Source: Pseudotabrizicola sediminis (GTDB taxonomy: Bacteria; Pseudomonadota; Alphaproteobacteria; Rhodobacterales; Rhodobacteraceae). From it: 64,000 bases of DNA. The notes below the pieces were generated by a model. That model searched no databases, was not told where the DNA came from, and worked only from the letters and a program-made list of their open reading frames with translations. The DNA lies in NCBI RefSeq assembly GCF_004745575.1, contig NZ_RPEM01000004.1, forward strand, positions 246,129 through 310,128, written 5' to 3'. The position numbers and the translations under genes are program-made. Within the stretch, counting starts at the first letter, position 1. Every line of letters begins with the position of its first letter. This document shows positions 47,159 to 56,401 of the stretch, piece by piece.

Positions 47159-47875
47159 TCAAAGGTAGAATTCCAGCCGAAGCGCGATCCGCTCTGCCGA
47201 GCCAACCATATGGGTCCGCATTGCCGCACGCGCCCGCACCGGATCGCGGGCGGCAATGGCATCGCGAAGTTCGGTATGTTCGCGATTCACGATAGCGACG
47301 ATTTCATCCAGACGTATCCGTTCCCGCGATTCAACGATGGTCTGCAGAATGCGGTCCGACACGGCACCCAAAAACTGCACGAAATAATCGTTACCGGTCG
47401 CAGCCGCGATGGCGCGATGGAAATCGAGGTCTGCGATGATGCCGTCGCCAGCCCCGTCATCCGTGACCTTCATCCGTTGCAATGCTTCATCCAATTGCCG
47501 CAGGTGCTCGGCGCGATGATAGGTGGCGGCGAGCCCCGCCGCCTCGATTTCCAGCGGCACACGCAGCTGGAAAAGGTCACGGAACCCATGAGGGTCCATT
47601 TTGCGGCGATCATCCAGGCGGATGTGGCGGGTCGGGCGGCCGATCACAAAAGCGCCGACACCCTGGCGCGTTTCAATCATGCCTTCATTGCGCAGCTGCG
47701 CGATCGCCTCACGAATGACAGTACGGCTGACGCCAAAGTTTTTCGACATCTCGTTTTCGGTGGGCAGCCTGTCGCCTGGCTTCAGGTCCCCCTCCTGGAT
47801 CTGCTGCGCGAACTGAGCCGCAATGCGCGCAGGCAGATGCTCCGTGCGGCTGATCTGGGTAAGCGGACCAATCAT
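47159..47875 (-). CDS. GntR-family (FCD) regulator of the sugar-acid cluster
   Basis: The 238-residue regulator has a winged helix (KPGDRLPTENEMSKNFGVSRTVIREAIAQLRNEGMIETRQGVGAFV) and an FCD domain with D and H in DLDFHRAIAAATGNDYF, H in NREHTELRDAI and H in MRTHM. The start is the ATG at 47875, which has GAGGAG 7 bases ahead; a frame to 47974 is not needed. It sits between the TRAP operon and the divergent DenD-IlvD genes, so it is well placed to control both. The ligand is probably the imported acid or its keto-deoxy product. Confidence 0.9.
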   Translation of the reverse strand: MIGPLTQISRTEHLPARIAAQFAQQIQEGDLKPGDRLPTENEMSKNFGVSRTVIREAIAQLRNEGMIETRQGVGAFVIGRPTRHIRLDDRRKMDPHGFRDLFQLRVPLEIEAAGLAATYHRAEHLRQLDEALQRMKVTDDGAGDGIIADLDFHRAIAAATGNDYFVQFLGAVSDRILQTIVESRERIRLDEIVAIVNREHTELRDAIAARDPVRARAAMRTHMVGSAERIALRLEFYL

Positions 47876-47963
47876 CTTTCTGCTCCTCTGATCGCCAGTC
47901 GCAACGTTGCCCCAATCTTTCCGCCGGTCATCACAAGCTTTCTCTTGGCTTGAAGTTTTCAGG

Positions 47964-47975
47964 TTATCAGACAAT
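47964..47975. promoter_or_regulatory. Operator half-site shared with the TRAP operon
   Basis: TTATCAGACAAT on the plus strand shares TCAGACAA with the palindrome at 47068. It lies in the 153-base divergent region between the GntR and DenD-like genes. The second half of the palindrome is poor here. Confidence 0.4.
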
Positions 47976-48028
47976 CATATGAACTCAAGGGTGCGATTTG
48001 CCACTTGTGACCTATGGGAGAAACGACG

Positions 48029-49009
48029 ATGCACATCCTGATCACCGGTGCCGCTGGCATGCTGGGCCGAAAAGTTGTTGCCCGGCTGGTACGCGAGGGT
48101 CTGGCAGGGCGAGAGGTTTCTGCGCTGACATTGGTCGATGTCATCGTGCCGGACTCCCCCGTCGGTTTCCTCGGCCACGCCGACTGCCTCAGCGCAGATC
48201 TTTCTACAAACAGCATCGCGCAGCAACTGATCGACGGCAGGCCCGATGTGATCTTTCATCTGGCGGCCATCGTTTCGGGCGAGGCCGAGGCCGATTTCGA
48301 GAAAGGCTACCGCATCAACCTCGACAGCACGCGCGATCTGTTCGAAGCCATCCGCCATGCGCATCTGGCCGATGGCTACCGCCCGCGCGTGGTCTTTGCC
48401 TCTTCCATTGCGGTGATGGGCGCTCCTTTGCCTTATCCGATATCCGACACATTCCACACCACCCCGCTGACCAGTTACGGCACCCAAAAGGCGATCTGCG
48501 AACTGTTGCTGGCCGACTACTCCCGCCACGGGTTCCTTGACGGCATCGGCATCCGGCTGCCCACGATCTGCATCCGCCCCGGCACCCCGAACAAGGCAGC
48601 GTCGGGGTTCTTTTCGAACATCCTGCGCGAGCCGCTGGTTGGCAAACCCGCCATCCTGCCGGTACCTGACAGCATCCGGCACTGGCACACCTCGCCCCGC
48701 TCCGCGGTGGGGTTCATGATCCACGCCGCCACAATGGAACTGGGCGCGGTGGGCCCGCAGCGCAACCTGTCGATGCCGGGCCTCAGCGCCACGGTGGGCG
48801 AGCAGATCGAGGCTTTGCGTCGCGTCGCCGGGGACAGCGCCGTGGCCCTGATCCGCCGCGAACCCGATGCCACCATCACGCGCATGTGCGAAGGCTGGGC
48901 CCCCGGATTTGCGGCAACCCGCGCCCGCGCCTTGGGGTTTACCGCAGAGGACAGCTTTGACCAGATCATCCGCGCCCATATCGAAGACGAACTCCACGCG
49001 CCGCACTGA
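48029..49009 (+). CDS. denD: NAD-dependent epimerase/dehydratase family, D-erythronate-dehydrogenase-like
   Basis: The 326-residue extended SDR begins HILITGAAGMLGRKVVARLV (GxxGxxG) and has ADL, LAAIVSGEAEADFEKGYRIN, the catalytic SYGTQKAICELLL (YxxxK), and the substrate region IRLPTICIRPGTPNKAASGFFSNILREPL. This last part is typical of DenD-type D-erythronate dehydrogenases, which oxidise the C2 hydroxyl of four-carbon sugar acids with NAD. The ATG at 48029 follows GGAG. It forms a transcription unit with the dehydratase at 49059. The match to DenD is by recall of motifs; another sugar-acid substrate is possible. Confidence 0.75.
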   Translation: MHILITGAAGMLGRKVVARLVREGLAGREVSALTLVDVIVPDSPVGFLGHADCLSADLSTNSIAQQLIDGRPDVIFHLAAIVSGEAEADFEKGYRINLDSTRDLFEAIRHAHLADGYRPRVVFASSIAVMGAPLPYPISDTFHTTPLTSYGTQKAICELLLADYSRHGFLDGIGIRLPTICIRPGTPNKAASGFFSNILREPLVGKPAILPVPDSIRHWHTSPRSAVGFMIHAATMELGAVGPQRNLSMPGLSATVGEQIEALRRVAGDSAVALIRREPDATITRMCEGWAPGFAATRARALGFTAEDSFDQIIRAHIEDELHAPH

Positions 49010-49058
49010 TTGATCGCCGCCGCAACATACTGCCCGCATCCGAACACAAGGACATTCC

Positions 49059-50837
49059 ATGACCGACCCGTCGCCCCGCCGCCTCCGTTCACAGGACTGG
49101 TTCGACAATCCCGAGCATGCCGATATGACCGCACTGTATCTGGAGCGGTTCATGAACTACGGCACCACACCCGAGGAACTGCGCTCCGGGCGACCCATCA
49201 TCGGCATCGCGCAATCGGGCAGCGATCTGAACCCCTGCAACCGCCACCATCTGGATCTGGCAAAACGCGTGCGTGACGGCATCCGGGATGCCGGCGGCAT
49301 CGCCATCGAATTTCCCTCGCATCCGCTGTTTGAAAACTGCAAGCGCCCCACTGCCGCGCTGGACCGCAATCTTGCCTATCTGGGGCTGGTCGAACTGCTG
49401 TACGGTTATCCGTTCGATGGCGTCGTCCTGACCACCGGCTGCGACAAGACCACGCCATCGGCGATCATGGCCGCCGCGACCGTGGATATTCCGGCCATAG
49501 TGCTGTCAGGCGGGCCGATGCTTGACGGCTGGCACGAGGGGCGGCTGGTCGGGTCTGGTACTGTGATCTGGCAGTCCCGGCGGAAATTCGCAGCGGGCGA
49601 AATCACCCGTGAAGAGTTTTTGCAGACCGCGCTCGATTCCGCACCCTCTATCGGGCATTGCAACACCATGGGCACGGCGTCCACCATGAATGCCATTGCC
49701 GAAGCACTTGGCATGTCGCTGACCGGCTGCGCGGCTATTCCGGCAGCGTACCGTGAACGGGGACAGATTGCTTATCGCACCGGGTTGCGGGCGGTGGAAC
49801 TGGTGCGCGAAGATCTGCGCCCGTCGCAAATCCTGACGCGGGCGGCGTTTCTGAATGCGATCCGGGTGAATTCGGCCATCGGCGGATCGACCAATGCGCA
49901 ACCGCATCTGATGGCAATGGCGCGTCACGCGGGCGCTGAGCTGCATCCAGAAGACTGGCAGGCCCATGGTTATGACGTGCCACTTCTGGCCAATGTCCAG
50001 CCCGCCGGGGCCTATCTGGGGGAACGGTTCCATCGCGCGGGCGGTGTTCCCGCCGTGATGTGGGAGCTGCTCCAAGCCGGGGTGCTGGACGGCACCTGCC
50101 CAACCGTGACTGGCCAAGACATGGCCACCAATCTGATCGGGCGCGAAGCAACCGACCGCGAGGTGATCCGGCCCTACGGCACGCCGATGATGAGCCGGGC
50201 GGGTTTTCTGGTGCTGCGCGGCAACCTGTTCGACTTCGCCATCATGAAAACCAGTGTCATTTCTGACGAGTTCCGCGCGCGCTACCTGTCGGAACCGGGG
50301 CGCGAAGGGGTATTCGAGGGCACCGCGTTTGTCTTTGACGGATCAACCGATTATCACGCCCGCATCAACGATCCCGCACTCGACATCGACGAACGCTCGA
50401 TTCTGGTGATCCGGGGCGCAGGGCCGCTTGGATGGCCTGGATCCGCCGAAGTGGTGAACATGCAGCCACCGGACCGGCTGATCCAGCGGGGCATCACCAG
50501 CCTGCCCACCATAGGCGACGGTCGGCAGTCGGGCACGGCGGACAGCCCTTCGATCCTCAACGCCTCGCCGGAAAGTGCTGCGGGCGGCGGGCTGGCCTGG
50601 CTGCGCACCGGCGACCGGATCAGGATTGATCTGAACGAAGGGCGCTGTGACATGATGGTCACACCCGATGAGATTGCCATCCGGAAGCAGCAGGGCCTCC
50701 CCCCTGTTCCCGCCTCGGCAACGCCATGGCAGGAAATATACCGGGCCACTGTCACCCAGCTCGTTGATGGGGCAACCATTGAAGGGGCGGAAAAGTTCGT
50801 GAACATCAGCAGGGCCCTGCCAAGGCACAATCATTGA
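49059..50837 (+). CDS. IlvD/Edd-family sugar-acid dehydratase (XylD/AraC-type)
   Basis: The 592-residue dehydratase has Fe-S cluster Cys residues at C60 (DLNPCNRHH), C128 (TGCDKTTPS) and C201 (GHCNTMGTASTMNA), and GGSTNAQPHLMA and the C-terminal swivel domain (MMSRAGFLVLRGNLFDFAIMKTSVIS; RGAGPLGWPGSAEVVNM). The NPCN and HCNTMGTASTM forms are those of pentonate (D-xylonate, L-arabonate) dehydratases rather than IlvD. It removes water from a sugar acid to give a 2-keto-3-deoxy acid, which the FAH-type enzyme at 45860 could take further. Confidence 0.85.
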   Translation: MTDPSPRRLRSQDWFDNPEHADMTALYLERFMNYGTTPEELRSGRPIIGIAQSGSDLNPCNRHHLDLAKRVRDGIRDAGGIAIEFPSHPLFENCKRPTAALDRNLAYLGLVELLYGYPFDGVVLTTGCDKTTPSAIMAAATVDIPAIVLSGGPMLDGWHEGRLVGSGTVIWQSRRKFAAGEITREEFLQTALDSAPSIGHCNTMGTASTMNAIAEALGMSLTGCAAIPAAYRERGQIAYRTGLRAVELVREDLRPSQILTRAAFLNAIRVNSAIGGSTNAQPHLMAMARHAGAELHPEDWQAHGYDVPLLANVQPAGAYLGERFHRAGGVPAVMWELLQAGVLDGTCPTVTGQDMATNLIGREATDREVIRPYGTPMMSRAGFLVLRGNLFDFAIMKTSVISDEFRARYLSEPGREGVFEGTAFVFDGSTDYHARINDPALDIDERSILVIRGAGPLGWPGSAEVVNMQPPDRLIQRGITSLPTIGDGRQSGTADSPSILNASPESAAGGGLAWLRTGDRIRIDLNEGRCDMMVTPDEIAIRKQQGLPPVPASATPWQEIYRATVTQLVDGATIEGAEKFVNISRALPRHNH

Positions 50838-50927
50838 CTGGACACCACATCGCTGCGCCACCGAAACGACGTTGGTGTTCGAAGACAGGTCCGGCGGCGG
50901 CAGCAGGCCAGCACAACTCTACCTCCG

Positions 50928-51302
50928 TCAGGGGTAGATCGCCTCGCTGATCCCGGCCTTAAATACAGGCGCCCGACAGGCAAAGGGCCGAAAGAGCCCA
51001 TTTTCGGAATCGATCTCCTCAACAGCGCTGGATGCGCGTTTCAGTCTTGGGCCATTCCCTACGGACAGAACGCAAACATCGATGGCATCCAAAAGTGATG
51101 CGCTGAATTCGGTCGCCATCTGGGATGCACTGGCGTTCGCGCCGAAGCATTGGACGAATTGCAGCGCGCGCCGACAAAGCCTTTCGATTTGAACAGGGCA
51201 GTCTGGAGCGTCATCAAGACCTGCAGCTAACCTGCTTATGAAGGAAACCGAGAAATCTACATGATGCAGCAACTGCGCGGCCATCACCAAGACCGGCATC
51301 AG
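50928..51302 (-). CDS. Small protein translationally coupled to the hybrid kinase
   Basis: The 124-residue ORF starts in the stop of the hybrid kinase gene (TGATG at 51299-51302). The N-terminal half looks helical ([28 protein letters not shown]), and there are five Cys residues in all. I recognise no family. Coupling to the kinase suggests a role in the same pathway, but the ORF is Ala/Arg-rich and could also be unconserved sequence. Confidence 0.4.
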   Translation of the reverse strand: MMPVLVMAAQLLHHVDFSVSFISRLAAGLDDAPDCPVQIERLCRRALQFVQCFGANASASQMATEFSASLLDAIDVCVLSVGNGPRLKRASSAVEEIDSENGLFRPFACRAPVFKAGISEAIYP

Positions 51303-53536
51303 GCATTTGACGGAGGGTTCCGATAAGCGACGATCTGACAATCGTCACCCCCGCGAGCGAGTGCGCGCGTCGATATGCGGGACTGGACGAGTGTGATTTC
51401 GGTGTGAGCCAGCGCCATCAATGCGTCAACGTCGTCCGGCGAAGGGCGGCCCGGGGGGCGAAGTGCCTCCGCCCGGTCGCCCGTCTCGGAAAGACCAAGG
51501 GTCAGCGCCGCTCCTTTAAGCGAATGAAGCGCTGCGTCCAGCGCGCCTTCGGAAGAAAGATCAAGGGCCTGATGAAGTTCGGCCAGCGTCTGTGTCAAAC
51601 TTTCCTTAAACTGATCCAACAGCGCAGCCACCCGCGACGCACCCAAGGTCGCCAGAAGGTCGTCAAGCTGGGGGTTGTATGGGACATGGTCTGGGGGTTC
51701 CGGCATGAAGGCCATGGTCTGCGGCCGCGACGGAATGTTGGCCAGAGTGTCGCCAATCGCCACCGACAGCAATCCAAGGGTGACCGGTTTGGGCAGAAAT
51801 CCGTTCATGCCGGCCTCTTCGCAGGTTTTCCGATCATCCCGCGTAGCATTTGCCGTGACCCCGATGATGGGCAGATCGCAGCCACCGGCCCGCAGGCACC
51901 TCACGGTGTCGGGGCCGCTGATACCGGGCATCTGCATATCCATCAAAACGAGGTCAAAACTTTCGGCTGCGAGCCGGTCCAGTGCAGCAAATCCATCTTC
52001 GGCGGTGCTGGGCCAATGGCCAAGCTGCACAAGTTGGTCGGTGATGACCGCGCGATTTACTGGGTTGTCCTCGACGACCAGAATATAAAGCGCGCCCTGC
52101 GCAGAGTTAAATGGAGAAGGCGCTGCGGCAGGCACCTCAGTCAACTGTTCAACCGGAATTTCGAACCAGAAGGTGCTGCCCTGGCCGTGGGCACTGGTCA
52201 CGCCGATCTCTCCACCCATACCCCGCACGATGCGTTTGCAAATCGCAAGCCCAAGCCCCGTTCCGCCATAAGCGCGGGCATAGGAGCCGTCGATCTGCTC
52301 AAAGTCCTGAAAGAGGCGCGTCTGATCCTCGGGCCGGATACCGATCCCGGTATCGCACACCTCCACGCGCAGCAGGTTGGTCGCAAGCATCGACGCCGTA
52401 GCGCGCACCTCGCCCTGTGGTGTGAACTTCAGCGCATTGCCCACGAGGTTGACAATCACTTGCCGCAGACGCCTAGGATCGGTGCGCATGCGACAGGGTT
52501 CAAACGCGATGTTCAGGCGCAGCGATCTCGCCGCTGCGCGCTCTTCGAAGGTAGAGGCGATGGTGCGTGCGACTTCAGACAGGTCAACCGGCGCAGGCTG
52601 CAATTCCAGCCCGCGGCTTTCGAGCTTGGAATAGTCCAGGATGTCGCTGATGACATCCTGCAGCAATTGCCCTGCGCTCTGTATTGTCTGCACCCTTTGG
52701 CTTTGTGGCGCGTCCAGCCCATCCGATTTGAGGAGTTCCGCCGAACCGATGATCGCGTTCAACGGAGTGCGGATCTCATGGCTCATGGTGGCAAGGAAGA
52801 TTGATTTCGCCGCATTGGCCGCCCGGGCACGGTTGGCTTGATGCAGGCTTCGACGTTGAAGCAGGGCCATGCGCGCATGTGCTCGGCGCAAGAAGCGCAT
52901 ATGAACCAGCAGCAGGCTTCCGATGCCCAGAAACGCCACAACCAGGAAAGCGGCGCTCAGCCCAAGGCCGTCGTGGATGGCTTTGCGGGTCGCACGCTCG
53001 GTGACACGTCCTTCAGTGACCGCTGCGTTGGCCGCCAGCACAAGTTGCGCCATCCCGTCACGCAGGGCAGCGATGCGCGGTTCCAGGCGCTTGAGATCAG
53101 ACAGATAATCAGGACTCTCCGGGGTCAGGCGATCAAAGTCAGGGGCGAGCGAAAGCACCTCACTGGTGCGGGCAACGCTAAGCTTGCCAAACGCCGTCTG
53201 GCCGCTGAGCTCGATGGCAAAGGCGCCACGCGCCAACAGTTCTGCGCGACTGTACAGAACATCATAAGCCGCCATCAGGTCGTCGTGCCCGGCCGGGCTG
53301 CCACTCATCACACCCTCGCGCAAGGTGTACAGCAAGGCCCCTGCGTGGCGGTCGGCCTGAAACACTGCCCACATCGCATCTTCGCGCACACGGGTGGTAA
53401 TTTCGCGTTCTGCATCCAGCAGGCGAATAAAAAGCACGCCCCAGATGGCCATCAGCAAGACCGCCGCGCCCGCAAGAAAGTTCAGCCACAATTGGACGCG
53501 CGTGCCCGTGGCAGCCGGGCGTAGCGCTTTGATCAC
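51299..53536 (-). CDS. Membrane hybrid histidine kinase with receiver and Hpt domains
   Basis: The 745-residue protein has a helix at about 18-38, a mostly helical periplasmic domain (40-190) and a second helix at about 193-213. Then come HisKA with H253 ([14 protein letters not shown]), HATPase ([32 protein letters not shown]), a receiver with D533 ([11 protein letters not shown]) and a C-terminal Hpt with H671 ([13 protein letters not shown]). This is a complete His-Asp-His phosphorelay that needs a separate response regulator. The start overlaps the stop of the periplasmic SUOX-fold gene (ATGA), which may supply its ligand or signal. The layout resembles TorS. Confidence 0.92.
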   Translation of the reverse strand: MIKALRPAATGTRVQLWLNFLAGAAVLLMAIWGVLFIRLLDAEREITTRVREDAMWAVFQADRHAGALLYTLREGVMSGSPAGHDDLMAAYDVLYSRAELLARGAFAIELSGQTAFGKLSVARTSEVLSLAPDFDRLTPESPDYLSDLKRLEPRIAALRDGMAQLVLAANAAVTEGRVTERATRKAIHDGLGLSAAFLVVAFLGIGSLLLVHMRFLRRAHARMALLQRRSLHQANRARAANAAKSIFLATMSHEIRTPLNAIIGSAELLKSDGLDAPQSQRVQTIQSAGQLLQDVISDILDYSKLESRGLELQPAPVDLSEVARTIASTFEERAAARSLRLNIAFEPCRMRTDPRRLRQVIVNLVGNALKFTPQGEVRATASMLATNLLRVEVCDTGIGIRPEDQTRLFQDFEQIDGSYARAYGGTGLGLAICKRIVRGMGGEIGVTSAHGQGSTFWFEIPVEQLTEVPAAAPSPFNSAQGALYILVVEDNPVNRAVITDQLVQLGHWPSTAEDGFAALDRLAAESFDLVLMDMQMPGISGPDTVRCLRAGGCDLPIIGVTANATRDDRKTCEEAGMNGFLPKPVTLGLLSVAIGDTLANIPSRPQTMAFMPEPPDHVPYNPQLDDLLATLGASRVAALLDQFKESLTQTLAELHQALDLSSEGALDAALHSLKGAALTLGLSETGDRAEALRPPGRPSPDDVDALMALAHTEITLVQSRISTRALARGGDDCQIVAYRNPPSNA

Positions 53537-54057
53537 GGAAGAACCTCGATATGCCGGACTTGCCAGGCCGAGCGTGCATAATACACTTCGTTGTTGAGTG
53601 AGGGCACCTCGTCAAACGGAAAAACCACAAACAGCGGCCCCTTGTCGCGCACCGACATAAGGTTTCCGTTGTGGCGCGACGCAAGAATGACAGGGTAATC
53701 AAGCAGATCTGACACCGGGATATCGACCGCATAGTCGTTGATCGCCACAGCCCGCACTGTCGTGCCTTGTACACCCAGGGTGTTCAAAAGGTCCGACAGA
53801 AGTGGCCCTGAGAAGGTTTGCGGACCGTCATACCAAGGCGTGCTGGTGACTGTTTCACGCTGCGGCAACGCATCGAGCATGGCAAGATCGAATTGTGCGA
53901 TGGGGCCGCTGTTGGGTGCGGACGTCGCACTGCTGACTTCCAGAATGACAGTGTTTGCCGGTTGTGCCAGCGTCTGGGCGCTGGCACCCGGTGCCGCCGC
54001 GCCAAGCCAGAGCGCCAGCACTGTGGAGAAGAACCGTGAAATTCGCATAGTTTTCAT
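53533..54057 (-). CDS. Periplasmic SUOX-fold (molybdopterin oxidoreductase-like) protein without Cys
   Basis: The 174-residue protein has a signal peptide (SRFFSTVLALWLGAAAPGASAQ) and a domain like the small molybdopterin-binding 'oxidoreductase' fold: TPWYDGPQTFSGPLLSDLLNTLGVQG, VRAVAINDYAVDIPVSDL, MSVRDKGPLFVVFPFDE. It contains no Cys at all, so it cannot bind molybdenum as sulfite oxidase does. It may have become a ligand-binding or partner protein for the kinase encoded next to it; that is inference from gene order. It lies 13 bases after the LOV-like kinase gene and overlaps the next kinase start by 4 bases. Confidence 0.8.
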   Translation of the reverse strand: MKTMRISRFFSTVLALWLGAAAPGASAQTLAQPANTVILEVSSATSAPNSGPIAQFDLAMLDALPQRETVTSTPWYDGPQTFSGPLLSDLLNTLGVQGTTVRAVAINDYAVDIPVSDLLDYPVILASRHNGNLMSVRDKGPLFVVFPFDEVPSLNNEVYYARSAWQVRHIEVLP

Positions 54058-54070
54058 TCCTTTGCCTGAA

Positions 54071-56344
54071 TCAGATGGTTATGTGTGACAGTCCCGGCAT
54101 TGACAGGGCCGTGTGCAACGCGGCGAGGGTAAAGGGTTTGGCGATGCAGCCGTCAAACCCCGCGGCAAGATAGTCTGCCACCTGCTCGGGCCGGGCGTTT
54201 GCAGACACAGCAAGCGCCGGAACAGGGGCCAGACCGGCGTGGCCTTCCTGCGCGCGGATCCGGGCGATCACGTCGGTGCCGGTCAACCCGGGCATGTTGA
54301 TGTCAAGCAACAGCAGCTCAAACCGGCCCGGTGCCCAGGCCTGCACAGCCGCGTGGCCGTCTTCGGCCAGCGTAACTTTGGCCCCCAGCCGCGACAGCAT
54401 GATCTCCAGCAACTTGCGATTGGCGCGGTTGTCATCGGCCACGAGCACCGGCATGCCCTTCAGCGAGAGCGGTCGAGGGGCAACGGCCAATGCGACGCCG
54501 GGCAAAGGCAGATCCAGAACAAAGACACTGCCCGCGCCGGGTTGTGAGCGCACGGAAAGGGTGCCTCCCATGGCCTCGGCCAGTTTGCGCGCAAGGGTCA
54601 GCCCCAGGCCCCGACCCGAATGCAATCGGCCCATGCTGGCATCCAGCTGCACGAAAGGGTCGAAGATGCGGTCGGTATCCTCGGGCGCTATGCCGACACC
54701 GGTATCGGCGATGCGCAGCGTGATGCTGCTGTCGCCTCGCAGCATCAGCATCACCGTCACACTGCCTTTCGGGGTGAAGCGCAATGAGTTGTCGATCAGA
54801 TTGCGCAGGATCTGGCGCAGGCGATCCGGGTCACCGCGCCGGTGTGGCGGTCCCTCGCCCTCGACCTCAAGGCGCAGGGACAGCCCCCTTGCTCGGGCTG
54901 CGGGGCTGTGCCACTGGATCAGCCCGGCCAGAAGGTGTGTCAGGTCGAATTCGGCGATCGCCAGCTTCAGTTGACCGCCTTCAAGTTGAGAGTGATCCAG
55001 CACATCGTTCAGCACCCAGGTCAAAGCCTGGGCAGAGCTGCGGATTGTCGCCAGATCGGCGCGTACAGCAGAACTGAGGTCACTGCCTTCAAGCAGATCG
55101 GTCAGCCCAATGATGGCGGTCAGCGGTGTGCGCAATTCGTGGCTCATCATAGCGACAAAGGCAGCCTGCGTGCGCGCGGCCTGTCGCGCGGTATCACGCG
55201 CCTCGATCAGATCACTGATATCACTCGCAAACCCACGAACTCCGTCGAACGCACCCTCGGCAGTGAAAAAGGTGGTGGTGCTGGTTTGCAGCCAGCGGGA
55301 CGTGCCATCGGGGCGCTTTAGCCGCAGCCGCAGCCGATCAACCGGCTGTCGCCGCGACAGCAGGCTGCGAAGATCACTGCCCGTACCCTCGGAGTCGACG
55401 GCGATGCGGTCTGCGAAAACATCAACCGATAGACCCTGCACCTGTTCGGGAGCGATATCCAACGCCTTCGCCATGGCAGGCGAGAGGTAGGAAATGCACA
55501 AGGTGCGGTCAAATTCAAAGAACCACGCGTCGCTGAGCTGCGCAATATCGCTCAGACGCGCCCCCAGCCTGTCTCGCGTGCGCGAAGCTTCGACCTCAGC
55601 GGTAACGTCGGTTTGGGTAGCGACGATGAATCGCGCTTCATCGCCGGAGCCCGGGACGGGATGCAGGTCAATCTGGTTCCAAAACACCTCTCCGTTGCGC
55701 CGTCTGTTGCGCAGCCGGAAAGTGCCGGCTGCCCGCGCAGCCACCGCCCGACGCAGTTGCATGCGCACGGGGTGATCTGGTGCCTCCATCGCAAGCAAAC
55801 GACAATTGCGGCCCAACACCTCATCGCGCGTGAACCCCGACAGGCGTTCAAAAGCCCCGTTCGCATAGATCATCGGAATATCGGGTCGCGAGGCGTCACC
55901 GATGACGATGCTGGCTGTCGAGGACTCGATCACCGCGTTCAGCAACTTTTCGCGCGCCAGCACGTCAAGCTGCGCCTGACGCAACGCCAGAAGATTGCCG
56001 ACGCGCAGACGCAGTTCTTCAATATTGACCGGCTTGGTCAGAAAATCGGTGGCACCTGAACGAATGGCCTCTAGCCTCAGGGCAGAGTCAGAATCGGCAG
56101 TGACCATGATGATGGGCACATGTTTGAACCGCGGATCGGCACGCAGGCTGCGCGTTGCGTCAACCCCTGTCTGATCGGGAAGTTGGTAATCAAGAATGAT
56201 GGCATCAAACAATGTGTCGCGGCAGGCTTCCAGCAAAGGGCCCACCGCGCAGAACTCGGTCACGACAGACCCAGCAAAGCCGTCCATCGCGGCGACCAGC
56301 ACAGCGCGGATCACGGAATTGTCTTCAACCACAGCGACTTTCAC
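54071..56344 (-). CDS. Hybrid histidine kinase with LOV-like photosensor domain
   Basis: The 757-residue soluble protein has an N-terminal receiver (D52, K104), a PAS/LOV domain (about 134-250), a second PAS (about 265-380), HisKA with H402 (MSHELRTPLTAIIG), HATPase (NLIDNSLRFTP; ADTGVGI; GRGLGLTLARKL) and a second receiver (D681). The LOV part reads IPMIYANGAFERLSGFTRDE then VLGRNCRLLAM, with C181 at the flavin-adduct position, then N213, FWN with N223, and Q244, all matching the flavin contacts of LOV domains. The usual Gln after NCRFL is Ala here. It should sense blue light, though flavin binding must be shown. It is the first gene of a four-gene operon. Confidence 0.88.
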   Translation of the reverse strand: MKVAVVEDNSVIRAVLVAAMDGFAGSVVTEFCAVGPLLEACRDTLFDAIILDYQLPDQTGVDATRSLRADPRFKHVPIIMVTADSDSALRLEAIRSGATDFLTKPVNIEELRLRVGNLLALRQAQLDVLAREKLLNAVIESSTASIVIGDASRPDIPMIYANGAFERLSGFTRDEVLGRNCRLLAMEAPDHPVRMQLRRAVAARAAGTFRLRNRRRNGEVFWNQIDLHPVPGSGDEARFIVATQTDVTAEVEASRTRDRLGARLSDIAQLSDAWFFEFDRTLCISYLSPAMAKALDIAPEQVQGLSVDVFADRIAVDSEGTGSDLRSLLSRRQPVDRLRLRLKRPDGTSRWLQTSTTTFFTAEGAFDGVRGFASDISDLIEARDTARQAARTQAAFVAMMSHELRTPLTAIIGLTDLLEGSDLSSAVRADLATIRSSAQALTWVLNDVLDHSQLEGGQLKLAIAEFDLTHLLAGLIQWHSPAARARGLSLRLEVEGEGPPHRRGDPDRLRQILRNLIDNSLRFTPKGSVTVMLMLRGDSSITLRIADTGVGIAPEDTDRIFDPFVQLDASMGRLHSGRGLGLTLARKLAEAMGGTLSVRSQPGAGSVFVLDLPLPGVALAVAPRPLSLKGMPVLVADDNRANRKLLEIMLSRLGAKVTLAEDGHAAVQAWAPGRFELLLLDINMPGLTGTDVIARIRAQEGHAGLAPVPALAVSANARPEQVADYLAAGFDGCIAKPFTLAALHTALSMPGLSHITI

Positions 56345-56401
56345 CGGCCCCTCCGATAGCGGTTGACGACAGCTTATGCGCCGCGGGCTTACGAGCCGTT
56401 A
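56345..56401. other. Boundary between the signalling operon and the gene graveyard
   Basis: A short region before the ALDH remnant that must hold the promoter of the LOV-like kinase operon. From here to 57852 (1.5 kb) no intact gene is seen. Confidence 0.4.

Noticed and set aside
51404..52804. Plus-strand open frame of 466 codons
   Set aside because: Antisense to the hybrid kinase with conserved H, N and D motifs. Shadow frame.
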